From Kribbella kalugense (GTDB taxonomy: Bacteria; Actinomycetota; Actinomycetes; Propionibacteriales; Kribbellaceae): a stretch of 64,000 nt of DNA. The stretch lies in assembly GCF_004365875.1 (NCBI RefSeq), contig NZ_SODF01000003.1:1039763-1103762 (forward strand), given 5' to 3'. This document shows, in pieces, positions 15,938 to 23,508 of this stretch. Position 1 is the first letter of the stretch; every line of letters starts with the position of its first letter. Both the position numbers and the translations under genes were made by a program. The notes beneath the pieces were generated by a model. The model was not told the origin of the DNA. It ran no database searches and was given only the letters and a program-made list of their open reading frames with translations.

Positions 15938-15960
15938 GCGCCCGCGGGCTTTTTTCTTTG
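15938..15960 (+). terminator. GC-rich self-complementary stem with T-run
   Basis: GCGCCCGCGGGC is followed by TTTTTTCTTTG. This is the clearest T-tract after a GC-rich palindrome in the window and ends the micro-ORF transcript. The earlier GGGCCCGCGGG at about 15879 could be the 5' partner. Confidence 0.6.
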
Positions 15961-15986
15961 TACCGCCGGTTTCTTTGTACCGCCGG
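15953..15986. repeat. Perfect 17-bp tandem duplication
   Basis: TTTCTTTGTACCGCCGG occurs twice head to tail (15953-15969 and 15970-15986). The first copy starts within the terminator T-run and the second ends 5 nt from the stop codon of the SnoaL-like gene. It looks like a recent slippage or duplication event. Confidence 0.9.
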
Positions 15987-15991
15987 CAGCC

Positions 15992-16408
15992 TCAGGTTGC
16001 GGCATCGCGGACGAGCGCGGTGTCGACGAACTGCTCGAACCTGACGATGAGTCCGCCGCGGACCACGAAGTGATGGGCCACCCGGACAGCCAGTGGCTTG
16101 CCGGTCATCCGATGCCGCGCGGTGTAGCGAGCCAGGACGACGACGTTCTCGCCCTCGACGACGTACGTGTCGTCGTGGGCGGCCCAGCCCTCCCACTCCA
16201 CGGCGAGCTTCTCCATGATATTCGCGGTCACCCCCTCAGGAGTGCGGTAGGTGCCGGCCAGTGGGAACCCGGCCATCTCGGTCCATTCCACGTCCGGAGC
16301 CAGAGTCGCGCGGAGCGCCTCGAGGTCACCCGCCGCCGAGGCCAGGTACTGGCGTCGTACCACGTCCGCCGGGGCGAACTCCGGGTTCGATCCGGGGTTC
16401 AGCCCCAC
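15992..16408 (-). CDS. SnoaL-like (NTF2-fold) protein
   Basis: The 138-aa single-domain protein follows the SnoaL/NTF2 pattern: an N-terminal helix pair (VVRRQYLASAAGDLEALRATLAPDVEW, from about residue 16) and a cone of strands ending in HHFVVRGGLIVRFEQFVDTALV. Such proteins are isomerases, cyclases or binding proteins, or have no known role. The start ATG is inside the end of the MBL-like gene (10-nt overlap), so they are co-translated. It may work with that protein under the AraC regulator divergent from the pair. Confidence 0.8.
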   Translation of the reverse strand: MGLNPGSNPEFAPADVVRRQYLASAAGDLEALRATLAPDVEWTEMAGFPLAGTYRTPEGVTANIMEKLAVEWEGWAAHDDTYVVEGENVVVLARYTARHRMTGKPLAVRVAHHFVVRGGLIVRFEQFVDTALVRDAAT

Positions 16409-17205
16409 GTCATCTCCCCCTTGGCGACCTTGGTACCGAGGCCCGCAGCAATCTGTAGCCCGGCGTCCGGATAAGCCGCCAGCAAGGACGCTTCGGCCTC
16501 GGCCGCGTCCGCGGATGCGGCGATCGTCTTCTCGAAGAGCTCTAGATACTCGCGGGTGTGGGTGATGGCGGTCAGGTCAGTCGGAGCGCCGGCGACCCGG
16601 TGACCCGCGACGACGTAGGCCGGAGCGAGAGCCTCCAGGTCGTTCAGCACCCGGATCCACTCGGCCCTGAGCTCCGGGGTGGCGCTGTCCGCGGTCCACA
16701 CGTGCAAACCCTCGAACAGCAGGACGCCGCCGACCAGCGAACGTGATGCGGGCTCGAACAAGTACCACGACCGGTCGCCGAGCAGATCGCTGCCGCGGTG
16801 CACCTCGATCGTCGTCCCGTCCACGCTGAGCGCAGGCTCGATGAGGGTGGCGATGTCGACCAAGCGCGTGGGCAGGTTCTGGCCGAGGTGAGCCCATGCC
16901 TGGAGCTTGCCCTGATAGCTGTGCCGGATGTGCTCGATCACATCGGCCGGGGCCACGAAGACTGCCTCGGGAAAGGCGTCGGCGATGACCTCGGCACCGA
17001 AGTAGAAGTCAGGGTCGCCCGCGGTGATCACCACGGTCGTGAGCCGAGTACCCGCATCGAGCACCTCGGCGACGATCCGGTGGCCGTCAGCGCGGGTGAA
17101 GGCCGCGTCGACCACCAGGGCCTCGGACTCGCCGGTGACGAGCACGCTGGTCTTGTTCAGCGACGTGTCCGCCGCGTCGATGACGGTGAACGTAAGATTT
17201 GACAT
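16399..17205 (-). CDS. Metallo-beta-lactamase-fold protein with degenerate metal site
   Basis: The 268-aa protein from ATG 17205 has the MBL-fold layout (VLVTGESEALVVDAAFTRADG near residues 19-39, VVAGHR near 195-200). In place of the HxHxDH zinc motif it reads AGDPDFYFG near residues 62-70. All the histidines are replaced and only one Asp remains, so metal hydrolase activity is doubtful. A much longer in-frame start runs through the divergent AraC gene and is rejected. It is followed by a SnoaL-like gene with 10-nt overlap and diverges from an AraC regulator. Confidence 0.75.
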   Translation of the reverse strand: MSNLTFTVIDAADTSLNKTSVLVTGESEALVVDAAFTRADGHRIVAEVLDAGTRLTTVVITAGDPDFYFGAEVIADAFPEAVFVAPADVIEHIRHSYQGKLQAWAHLGQNLPTRLVDIATLIEPALSVDGTTIEVHRGSDLLGDRSWYLFEPASRSLVGGVLLFEGLHVWTADSATPELRAEWIRVLNDLEALAPAYVVAGHRVAGAPTDLTAITHTREYLELFEKTIAASADAAEAEASLLAAYPDAGLQIAAGLGTKVAKGEMTWG

Positions 17206-17260
17206 GCCGGTAACGCTAGGCCGGAGGCCACCGATTCTCACGGTCAGGACGGGAACCCAG

Positions 17261-18163
17261 ATGGTGAAAACAGGACATTCCGCCATTCGGCGCGTCCGGT
17301 TCCTGCCTCCGGCCCGGAGCGTGGGCGACATCGAGGTGAACACGCTGAAAGGCATCCGTGACCGCGGCGGACCGGATGAGTTCCTCACCCCGCAGCGCCT
17401 CGACTTCGACCTGCTGCTGCACCTCGAGCGCGGCGCCGCCGTGCACACGGTCGACTTCACCGACTACCCCTTGCGCCCGGGCGACGTCTTGTGGGTGCGC
17501 GCCGGCCAGGTCCACCGTTGGGGCGCGATCGGGAACATCGAGGGGCCGGTGATCATGTTCGGCCCGCACATGGTCGACAAGCACACCCGCGACGTCATCC
17601 GATCGCACCAGGTCCGCCCGCAGAGCTACTGGCCCGCTTCCGAACTCGCAGACTCGCCGGTCCCGCGAGCCCTCGACCTGCTCACCATCAGCGCCGGTCC
17701 CCGCGCAAGCGAACAGAACGACCTGCGCCAAGCCGCCCTTGCGCACGGACTCGCCTCGCTCCTGGTCCAGCTGACCCTCGTCGGGCCACCCGGCGGCATG
17801 CCGCCGACGCCGCCGACCCACGAGGTCTATGGCTGGTTCCGCGACCACATCGAGGAGCACTTCCACCACTGGCACACTGTCAGCGAGTACGCCGACCGGC
17901 TGGGGTACTCCGCCCGCACCCTCAACCGACTCGCCCGACTGAACACCGGCCTGTCCGCCAAGGAGCTCATCGACGAACGCGTCGTGCTCGAGGCCAAGCG
18001 CCAACTCAGTCACGGTGACGCCTCCGTGGCCGAGATTGCCGAGGAACTCGGCTTCGACGACGCCTCGAACTTCTCGTCGTACTTCCGTCGGCAGACCCAG
18101 ATGACCCCCGGCACCTTCCGGACCCGGAGCCGCGTGGGTAACCCAACGGCGCCGGCAGGTTGA
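17261..18163 (+). CDS. AraC-family transcriptional regulator
   Basis: The 300-aa protein has an N-terminal cupin-like sensor domain (FDLLLHLERGAAVHTVDFTDYPLRPGDVLWVRAGQVHRWG, starting about residue 48). The C-terminal AraC double helix-turn-helix reads YADRLGYSARTLNRLARLNTG, then VAEIAEELGFDDASNFSSYFRRQTQMTP up to about residue 287. The sensor pattern H-x-W with the LRPGD turn suggests a small-molecule cupin. It diverges from the MBL-like/SnoaL-like pair 55 nt away and likely controls them. Effector unknown. Confidence 0.9.
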   Translation: MVKTGHSAIRRVRFLPPARSVGDIEVNTLKGIRDRGGPDEFLTPQRLDFDLLLHLERGAAVHTVDFTDYPLRPGDVLWVRAGQVHRWGAIGNIEGPVIMFGPHMVDKHTRDVIRSHQVRPQSYWPASELADSPVPRALDLLTISAGPRASEQNDLRQAALAHGLASLLVQLTLVGPPGGMPPTPPTHEVYGWFRDHIEEHFHHWHTVSEYADRLGYSARTLNRLARLNTGLSAKELIDERVVLEAKRQLSHGDASVAEIAEELGFDDASNFSSYFRRQTQMTPGTFRTRSRVGNPTAPAG

Positions 18164-18197
18164 GAAGACCGATGGGACTCGCCGCAGGCTGGTCCGA

Positions 18198-18914
18198 TCA
18201 GGTTTTGTCGTCGGGAGGCGGGCAGTCGAGCCCGAGGGCCTCGCCGATCTCCCGTAGCTGGGCCTCGAAGTACGCCGCGGCATCCGGCAGCACCCAGTGC
18301 AGCTGGCCGAAGACCTCCATGCAGATCAGGCCGTACAGCCTGGTCCAGTAGGTCAGCGACAGGTAGATCGCACCGGGCGGCATGCCCTGGAAGTGCTCCG
18401 ACTCCTCCGTAAGCTGGGCGATCAGCTCTTTCCCGAGCAGCTCGTCGGGCGGGTACGGGAACGGTTTCCAGTGCCAGATCTGCGCGACCAGTTCCTTGAA
18501 GACCGCGCCGAACCGCATCGCCGCTTGATGCCCGGGGGTCTCGTCATGATCGTCCGCGTCGGCGATCGGGACCGCCGTACCGAACAGCAGGGCGAACTCG
18601 GCGGGATGCTCTAGTCCCCAGTTCCGCAGGCCGTTGGCCAGCAGGTACAGCCGCTCCCCTAGGTCGGGGACTTCCTCGGTCGTCTGCAACTGCATCAGCG
18701 CAGCGGTCAGTTCGTCGTACAGATCGGCGATCAGGGCGCCGATCAGCGCGTCGTGACTCGGGAAGTATCGGTAGAGCGCCGGCGGGGTCAGGCCGAGCTC
18801 GCGTGCGACCGCGCGCAGACCGACCGCGGTCGATCCGCCGCTGACCAGCAGCCGGCGGGCGGCCGCCTTGATCTCGGCCAGCGTCGCCGCTCGCCGCCGG
18901 TCCCGGCTCTCCAC
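18198..18914 (-). CDS. TetR-family regulator with WHG-type C-terminal domain
   Basis: The 238-aa product from GTG 18914 (AAGGAG 9 nt upstream) has a TetR helix-turn-helix (AAARRLLVSGGSTAVGLRAVARELGLTPPALYRYFPSHDALI, about residues 18-58). The long C-terminal domain includes the WGLEHPAEFALLFGTAVP segment typical of TetR_C_13/WHG regulators. It diverges from the MMPL transporter gene, and a 33-bp near-perfect palindrome lies between them. That layout strongly suggests it represses the exporter. Confidence 0.92.
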   Translation of the reverse strand: MESRDRRRAATLAEIKAAARRLLVSGGSTAVGLRAVARELGLTPPALYRYFPSHDALIGALIADLYDELTAALMQLQTTEEVPDLGERLYLLANGLRNWGLEHPAEFALLFGTAVPIADADDHDETPGHQAAMRFGAVFKELVAQIWHWKPFPYPPDELLGKELIAQLTEESEHFQGMPPGAIYLSLTYWTRLYGLICMEVFGQLHWVLPDAAAYFEAQLREIGEALGLDCPPPDDKT

Positions 18915-18955
18915 TTCGAAACTCTCCTTGACATCGCGGTAGGGCAGGACCTTAG

Positions 18956-18988
18956 AGTGAACACTGTTAACAGTTAACACTGTTCACT
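18956..18988. promoter_or_regulatory. 33-bp near-perfect palindrome, operator of the TetR/MMPL pair
   Basis: The outer arms AGTGAACA and TGTTCACT enclose two inner TGTTAAC/GTTAACA units around a central A. Read against its reverse complement, only three of the 33 positions differ. It is long enough for two TetR dimers and sits 42 nt from both genes. Confidence 0.85.
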
Positions 18989-19029
18989 GAAGCTCCTGCC
19001 GCTCAATCTACTCGCTGGGGGACAGTTTC

Positions 19030-21210
19030 GTGTTCGAGACGCTCGGCCACTTCACGTACCGGCGCCGCCGTCTGGTGCTCACGCTGACCGGACTCTTCGT
19101 CGTCCTCGGGCTGGCCTGGGGCACCGGCGTGTTCGGGTCGCTCGCGAACGGCGGCTTCGACGCGCCGAACACCGAGGCCGCCAACGCGGTCCAGACCATC
19201 GAGCAGAACGTCCGCCGCACCGGCACCGACGTGATCGTGCTCTACCGCAGCTCGACCGAGACCGTCGCCGACCCGGCCTTCAAGCAGTCCGTCGAGCAGC
19301 ATCTCGCCGCGTTGCCGAGCGCCGACGTGACCGGAGTTTCGACGTACTGGAGCACGAAGTCGCCAGCCTTCGTGTCCAAGGATCAGCACAGCACGTACGC
19401 CGTACTGACGCTGGCCGGCGCCGATCCGGAGGCGCGGCTGGACACGTTCCACCGGATCGCCTCGCAGGTCCGGACAGCGCCGGCCGGACTCGAGTCGAAG
19501 GTCGGCGGCGAGGTCGCGGTGTTCGACGAGGTGAATACCCAGACCGAGCACGACATCGTGAAGGCCGAGACGATCTCGACGCCGATCGTGCTGGTGCTGC
19601 TGGTGATCGTGTTCGGCGGGCTGGTCGCGGCCTCGCTGCCGTTGTTCGTCGGCGCGCTCGCGATCCTGGGTGCGTTCGTGCTACTGCGCGGGTTGTCGGC
19701 GATCACCGACGTGTCGATCTTCTCGATCAACATCGTCACGATGATCGGGCTCGGGCTGGCGATCGACTACGCGTTGTTCATCGTCACCCGGTTCCGCGAA
19801 GAACTTGCTCGCGGCAACGATGTCGAGACGGCGCTGACCGCGACGATGGCGACGGCCGGGCGCACGGTCGCGTTCTCCGGTGTGACGGTCGGGGTGGCGA
19901 TCAGCAGCCTGGTGCTGTTCCCGGTGATGTTCCTGAAGTCGATGGCGTACGGCGGTGCGGCCGCGGTGGCGATCGCGATGATCGCGGCGCTGACCGCGCT
20001 GCCGGCGCTGCTCGCCGTACTTGGGCATCGGGTGAACAGTCTGCGGATCTTCAAGCCCCGCAAGGCTTCCACGGACCGGGGTGCCTGGTATCGCCTTGCG
20101 CACAGCGTGATGCGGCGGCCGGTGCGGTATGTGCTCGTACTCGTCCCGCTGCTGCTAGTGCTAGGGATCCCTTTCCTGTCGGCGCAATTGGGCGGGGTGG
20201 ACCATCGATCGTTGCCGCCCGGAGCGACCTCGCGGACGGTGACCGAGACGCTGCAACGCGACTTCCCGGGAGCAGGCGGGTCGGACATTTACGCGGCCGT
20301 GCGGTTCGACTCCGCCCCGAGCGATCCGTCGGCAGCGTTGGCGCCGTACGTCGCTCAGTTGAAGCAGGTGCGGGACGTCGAGGACGTGCGGATCGGCGGT
20401 TATGCCAAGGGGGTCGCGTCCGTCGTCGTACACACTCACTTCACCGGGCAGGAGCTGGCGGCGCGGGACGTCGTACATGGAGTACGGGCGGTTTCGGCGC
20501 CGGCCGGGACGCAGGTCCAGGTTGGCGGCGAGACGGCCGCGGTGATCGATCTGCTGCACGTGCTGAAGGAACGAGCGCCGTACATGGCCGGGTTCATCGT
20601 GGTGGTGACGTTCGTGCTGCTGTTCGTTGCCTTTGGCTCGTTCGTGCTGCCGGCGAAGGCGCTGCTGATGAACGTGCTGTCGCTGTCGGCGGCGTTCGGG
20701 GCGATGGTGTGGATCTTCCAGGACGGGCATCTGTCCGGGTTCCTCGGCTTCACGCCGGCCGGGTTCCTCGACGCGACCAACCCGGTGATGCTGTTCGCCG
20801 TGCTGTTCGGGCTGTCGATGGACTACGAGGTGTTCCTGCTCAGCCGGATCCGGGAGGAGTACGACCGGACCGGCGACAATACCGAGGCGGTCGCGCACGG
20901 GCTGCAGCGGACCGGCGGGATCATCACCAGTGCGGCTTTGCTGCTGATCATCGTGGTGGCGGCGTTCTCCACCTCGGGCATCGTGTTCGTGAAGATGATC
21001 GGGGTCGGGCTGGTGATCGCGATCGCACTGGACGCGACGATCGTCCGGGCGCTGCTGGTGCCGGCGACGATGCGGCTGCTCGGACGCGCCAACTGGTGGG
21101 CACCGAAGCCGCTGGTGCGGTGGTGGGAACGCAACGGCTTCCGGGAAGACGATCAGGGTTGGAGCCGGGACAGCTCCCAGGAACCGTCGCCGGAGTTAGT
21201 ACGGCGATAA
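19030..21210 (+). CDS. MMPL-family RND transporter
   Basis: The 726-aa inner-membrane protein shows the MMPL double repeat: a first TM (about residues 15-35), a large extracytoplasmic domain, five helices around residues 178-335 (including GLGLAIDYALFIVTRFREEL near 238-257), then a second copy with FGLSMDYEVFLLSRIREEY near 595-613. The Asp-Tyr pairs in both repeats fit proton-relay residues of RND carriers. MMPLs export lipids, drugs or peptides. Translation begins at GTG 19030 after a G-rich site. Regulation by the divergent TetR is expected. Its 3' end overlaps pdxH by 58 nt. Confidence 0.93.
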   Translation: MFETLGHFTYRRRRLVLTLTGLFVVLGLAWGTGVFGSLANGGFDAPNTEAANAVQTIEQNVRRTGTDVIVLYRSSTETVADPAFKQSVEQHLAALPSADVTGVSTYWSTKSPAFVSKDQHSTYAVLTLAGADPEARLDTFHRIASQVRTAPAGLESKVGGEVAVFDEVNTQTEHDIVKAETISTPIVLVLLVIVFGGLVAASLPLFVGALAILGAFVLLRGLSAITDVSIFSINIVTMIGLGLAIDYALFIVTRFREELARGNDVETALTATMATAGRTVAFSGVTVGVAISSLVLFPVMFLKSMAYGGAAAVAIAMIAALTALPALLAVLGHRVNSLRIFKPRKASTDRGAWYRLAHSVMRRPVRYVLVLVPLLLVLGIPFLSAQLGGVDHRSLPPGATSRTVTETLQRDFPGAGGSDIYAAVRFDSAPSDPSAALAPYVAQLKQVRDVEDVRIGGYAKGVASVVVHTHFTGQELAARDVVHGVRAVSAPAGTQVQVGGETAAVIDLLHVLKERAPYMAGFIVVVTFVLLFVAFGSFVLPAKALLMNVLSLSAAFGAMVWIFQDGHLSGFLGFTPAGFLDATNPVMLFAVLFGLSMDYEVFLLSRIREEYDRTGDNTEAVAHGLQRTGGIITSAALLLIIVVAAFSTSGIVFVKMIGVGLVIAIALDATIVRALLVPATMRLLGRANWWAPKPLVRWWERNGFREDDQGWSRDSSQEPSPELVRR

Positions 21211-21800
21211 GCCAGGCGGTCGTGCAGTCGGCCGGTGCGGCCCTGCCAGAACTCGAATGCCTCCGGGGCGACCAGATAGCCGCCCCAGAAGTACGGCGTG
21301 GAGATGTCGGTGCCCTCCGGCCACTGCCGCTCGTACGACTCGTACTGCAAGTCGAGCTCCTCGCGGGACGCGACCGGCTGGCTCTGCTGGGATGCCCACG
21401 CACCGAGCTGTGATCCGCGCGGCCGGCTGGCGAAGTACTCGTCGACCTCGTCGGTGGGGAGCTTGGTCACGCTGCCTTCGATACGGACCTGACGCTCCAT
21501 CGCGTGCCACGGGAACACCAGCGCGCAGTGCGGGTTGGTGTCGAGGTCGTCAGCCTTGCGGGACTGCTGGTTGGTGTAGAACACGAACCCGCGCTGGTCG
21601 ACGCGCTTCAGCAGGACGGTCCGCGCCGAGGGCCGCCCGTCGCCGTCGGCCGTGGCCAGCACCATCGCGTTGGGCTCCGCCAGTCCGGCGTCCCGAGCCT
21701 GCTCCAACCACACCTCGAACTGCGCGATCGGGTCAGCATCAACCTGACTCTCGAGCAGCTCCCCGAGGCCGTACGCGCGCCGCATCTCCGCAAGATCCAC
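21153..21800 (-). CDS. pdxH: Pyridoxamine 5'-phosphate oxidase
   Basis: The 215-aa flavoenzyme oxidises pyridoxamine/pyridoxine phosphate to PLP. It shows the FMN-binding segment RTVLLKRVDQRGFVFYTNQQSRKADDL (from about residue 60), VRIEGSV near 105-111, the core SRPRGSQLGAWASQQS near 125-140, and the canonical C-terminal RL-x-P ending (SRLQP). Length and motifs are typical. It is separated by only 9 nt from the asparagine-synthetase-like gene upstream on the same strand, and converges with MMPL with a 58-nt overlap. Confidence 0.96.
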   Translation of the reverse strand: MDLAEMRRAYGLGELLESQVDADPIAQFEVWLEQARDAGLAEPNAMVLATADGDGRPSARTVLLKRVDQRGFVFYTNQQSRKADDLDTNPHCALVFPWHAMERQVRIEGSVTKLPTDEVDEYFASRPRGSQLGAWASQQSQPVASREELDLQYESYERQWPEGTDISTPYFWGGYLVAPEAFEFWQGRTGRLHDRLAYRRTNSGDGSWELSRLQP

Positions 21801-21809
21801 GCTTCGAGC

Positions 21810-23477
21810 CTACTTGCGAAGGTGCTGGTTGACCTCGGCGAGGTGCTGGTCGAAGGTGGCCCGCCAGAGGGCCTGGCGGAGAGTGGCCTCGCCGGTGGCT
21901 GAACTGGCGCCGGCTGCCGATGCGGCCCACAGGGTGCTGAGGGGCTGGAAGCCCTCGACGTCGGTGAGGAGTTGCTCGATCAGGTCGCGGTCGGCGGCGT
22001 CCGCGAGACAGCGGACCTTGGCCGGGTTCCTTCGGGCGCTGACGGCCGGGTTGGGCTCGAAGAACGGGACGTCGGTCCACTCGGGGACAAGTCGTCGTAC
22101 CAGCTCGCGGTGCAGGGTGTTGTCGAGGCGTTGAGCCGGGTCGAGCGCGAGGGCCGCGCGTATGAAGGGCCGGATCAGCAGCGGTGAGACTGCGCCTGCC
22201 CATTGGCGGAGGGGCTCAACGACGTAGAAGTAGTCGAGCATCGTGGCGTTCTCGATGCCTTCGTCGACGGCGGTCCGCAGTACCCGATCGATCTGCTCGG
22301 CCACCATGGCGCGAGCCGGCTCGCTGGGGCCTGCGGCCGGGGTCAGTCGCGTTTGGAGGTGGTTGCTGAAGGCATTCAGTTTTTGGGGCAACGGCAGGGC
22401 GTCGAGTTGCAGTACGTCGCGTGGGTAGAAGTAGCCGTGGGCAACCTCACCGCCGGCGCCGCCGATCGCTCGGTGGTGGCGATCGGGTGGGGACTGGAAC
22501 AGGTCGTTGGCCGGCCGCAGGCCCTCCGCGTACCTGTGCCAGCGGAGGGCTTGGTTGACGAGCTCCAGAGGCTGCGGCCTGGCTGGGGTCGTCTTGCTCA
22601 CCACATGCTCGACCGGCTTCCGCAATGCTTGCACCAGAGACTCAGCCACCTCCAGCTCACCAGGTACCGCGTCACAACTGTTGAGCTTCAGATCGACTCT
22701 AGCCGCTAGAAACGCGGCTGCAACCACCCGTGAGTCCCGGCCGCCACTCAGGTCGACGGTCGGCTGTCCCGGCCACAGGCGGTCCACCGACCGTGCTACG
22801 TCTTGCAGGGCGGCGGCTGTCTCGTCCAGCGTGTCCGCGCTGGTTGTCTCGAGCTTGCCCACGGTCTGTTGCTGACGGTGGCCGTCGGCAACAATGTGTG
22901 CCGCTCCGGGCACGGCCAGCACACCGTCGTACGGCGTGCTGTCGTCCATGAACCACCCGCAGGCCGCGGCGAAGTTCCAGCCCCGCGATGACGCCACAGC
23001 CGGTACGCCCGCGAACAACAGTGCGGCGACCGGCCGATTGGTCCAGACGCACCCGTCCGGCAACTGGAGTTGGAACAGCCGGCCGACACCGAGCGAATCG
23101 GTGAACAGGTCCAGTCGTTCCTCGCCCGGGTCCAGAACCGCCATCGTGAACGGCGGCGCCAATTCGAGGAAGCTGGACGGAGTACGCCGTACTGCTTGGG
23201 CCAACTGGGGCGGGGCGTCGTGCGGTGCGACGTCGCCGATCAGCCGCTCGTAGCCGAGTGGTGCGTGCACGCTGGCGACTCGGAGGTCACCGGTGTCGTG
23301 CCAGGACTGCCAGCGACAGGTGCCGTCTTGGCGGTCCCACAGGTGCAGTCCGACCGCTTTGCCGTCGTAGCCCTGGTGTTGCCACAGGTCGCCGTAGTAC
23401 GCCTCCACCCGAGCACGTCCGGCAGCGGCCCGCGTGGCGCTGTCGTGCGCGAAGGTGTAGGCGACCAGCGTTTCCAT
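21810..23477 (-). CDS. Asparagine-synthetase-like (PP-loop) protein without glutaminase Cys
   Basis: The 555-aa protein has an N-terminal Ntn-like region that lacks the catalytic Cys after Met (it begins METLVAYTF), so it should not use glutamine. An ATP-pyrophosphatase PP-loop VDLSGGRDSR is near residues 243-252, with IGGAGGE near 340-346. This resembles lasso-peptide cyclases, beta-lactam synthetases and AsnB paralogues, which adenylate a carboxylate for amide formation. No precursor peptide, RRE or protease gene is adjacent. pdxH follows 9 nt later. A hairpin abuts the start codon. Substrate unknown. Confidence 0.75.
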   Translation of the reverse strand: METLVAYTFAHDSATRAAAGRARVEAYYGDLWQHQGYDGKAVGLHLWDRQDGTCRWQSWHDTGDLRVASVHAPLGYERLIGDVAPHDAPPQLAQAVRRTPSSFLELAPPFTMAVLDPGEERLDLFTDSLGVGRLFQLQLPDGCVWTNRPVAALLFAGVPAVASSRGWNFAAACGWFMDDSTPYDGVLAVPGAAHIVADGHRQQQTVGKLETTSADTLDETAAALQDVARSVDRLWPGQPTVDLSGGRDSRVVAAAFLAARVDLKLNSCDAVPGELEVAESLVQALRKPVEHVVSKTTPARPQPLELVNQALRWHRYAEGLRPANDLFQSPPDRHHRAIGGAGGEVAHGYFYPRDVLQLDALPLPQKLNAFSNHLQTRLTPAAGPSEPARAMVAEQIDRVLRTAVDEGIENATMLDYFYVVEPLRQWAGAVSPLLIRPFIRAALALDPAQRLDNTLHRELVRRLVPEWTDVPFFEPNPAVSARRNPAKVRCLADAADRDLIEQLLTDVEGFQPLSTLWAASAAGASSATGEATLRQALWRATFDQHLAEVNQHLRK

Positions 23478-23500
23478 GCAGAGCCTGATGCTGGCTCTGC
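23478..23500. promoter_or_regulatory. Hairpin touching the start codon of the AsnB-like gene
   Basis: GCAGAGCC and GGCTCTGC are perfect 8-bp arms with a 7-nt loop, starting one base before the ATG at 23477. In minus-strand mRNA it occupies the expected ribosome-binding region, and no other SD is visible. It could be a terminator for the upstream gene or a translational switch. Confidence 0.45.
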
Positions 23501-23508
23501 CGGGAAAG

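Larger units (their letters stand above)
15754..15960 (+). ncRNA. Candidate small structured transcript around the micro-ORF
   Basis: About 205 nt run from the predicted start to a T-run. Visible stems include GGCGG/CCGCC at the micro-ORF stop, CCACA-GTT-TGTGG near 15826-15838, GTCAGG/CCTGAC around 15885-15904, and CCCGCGGG at two places (near 15883 and 15942) that could pair with each other or fold alone. The transcript ends before the convergent SnoaL-like gene. No named RNA family is recognised. Confidence 0.45.
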
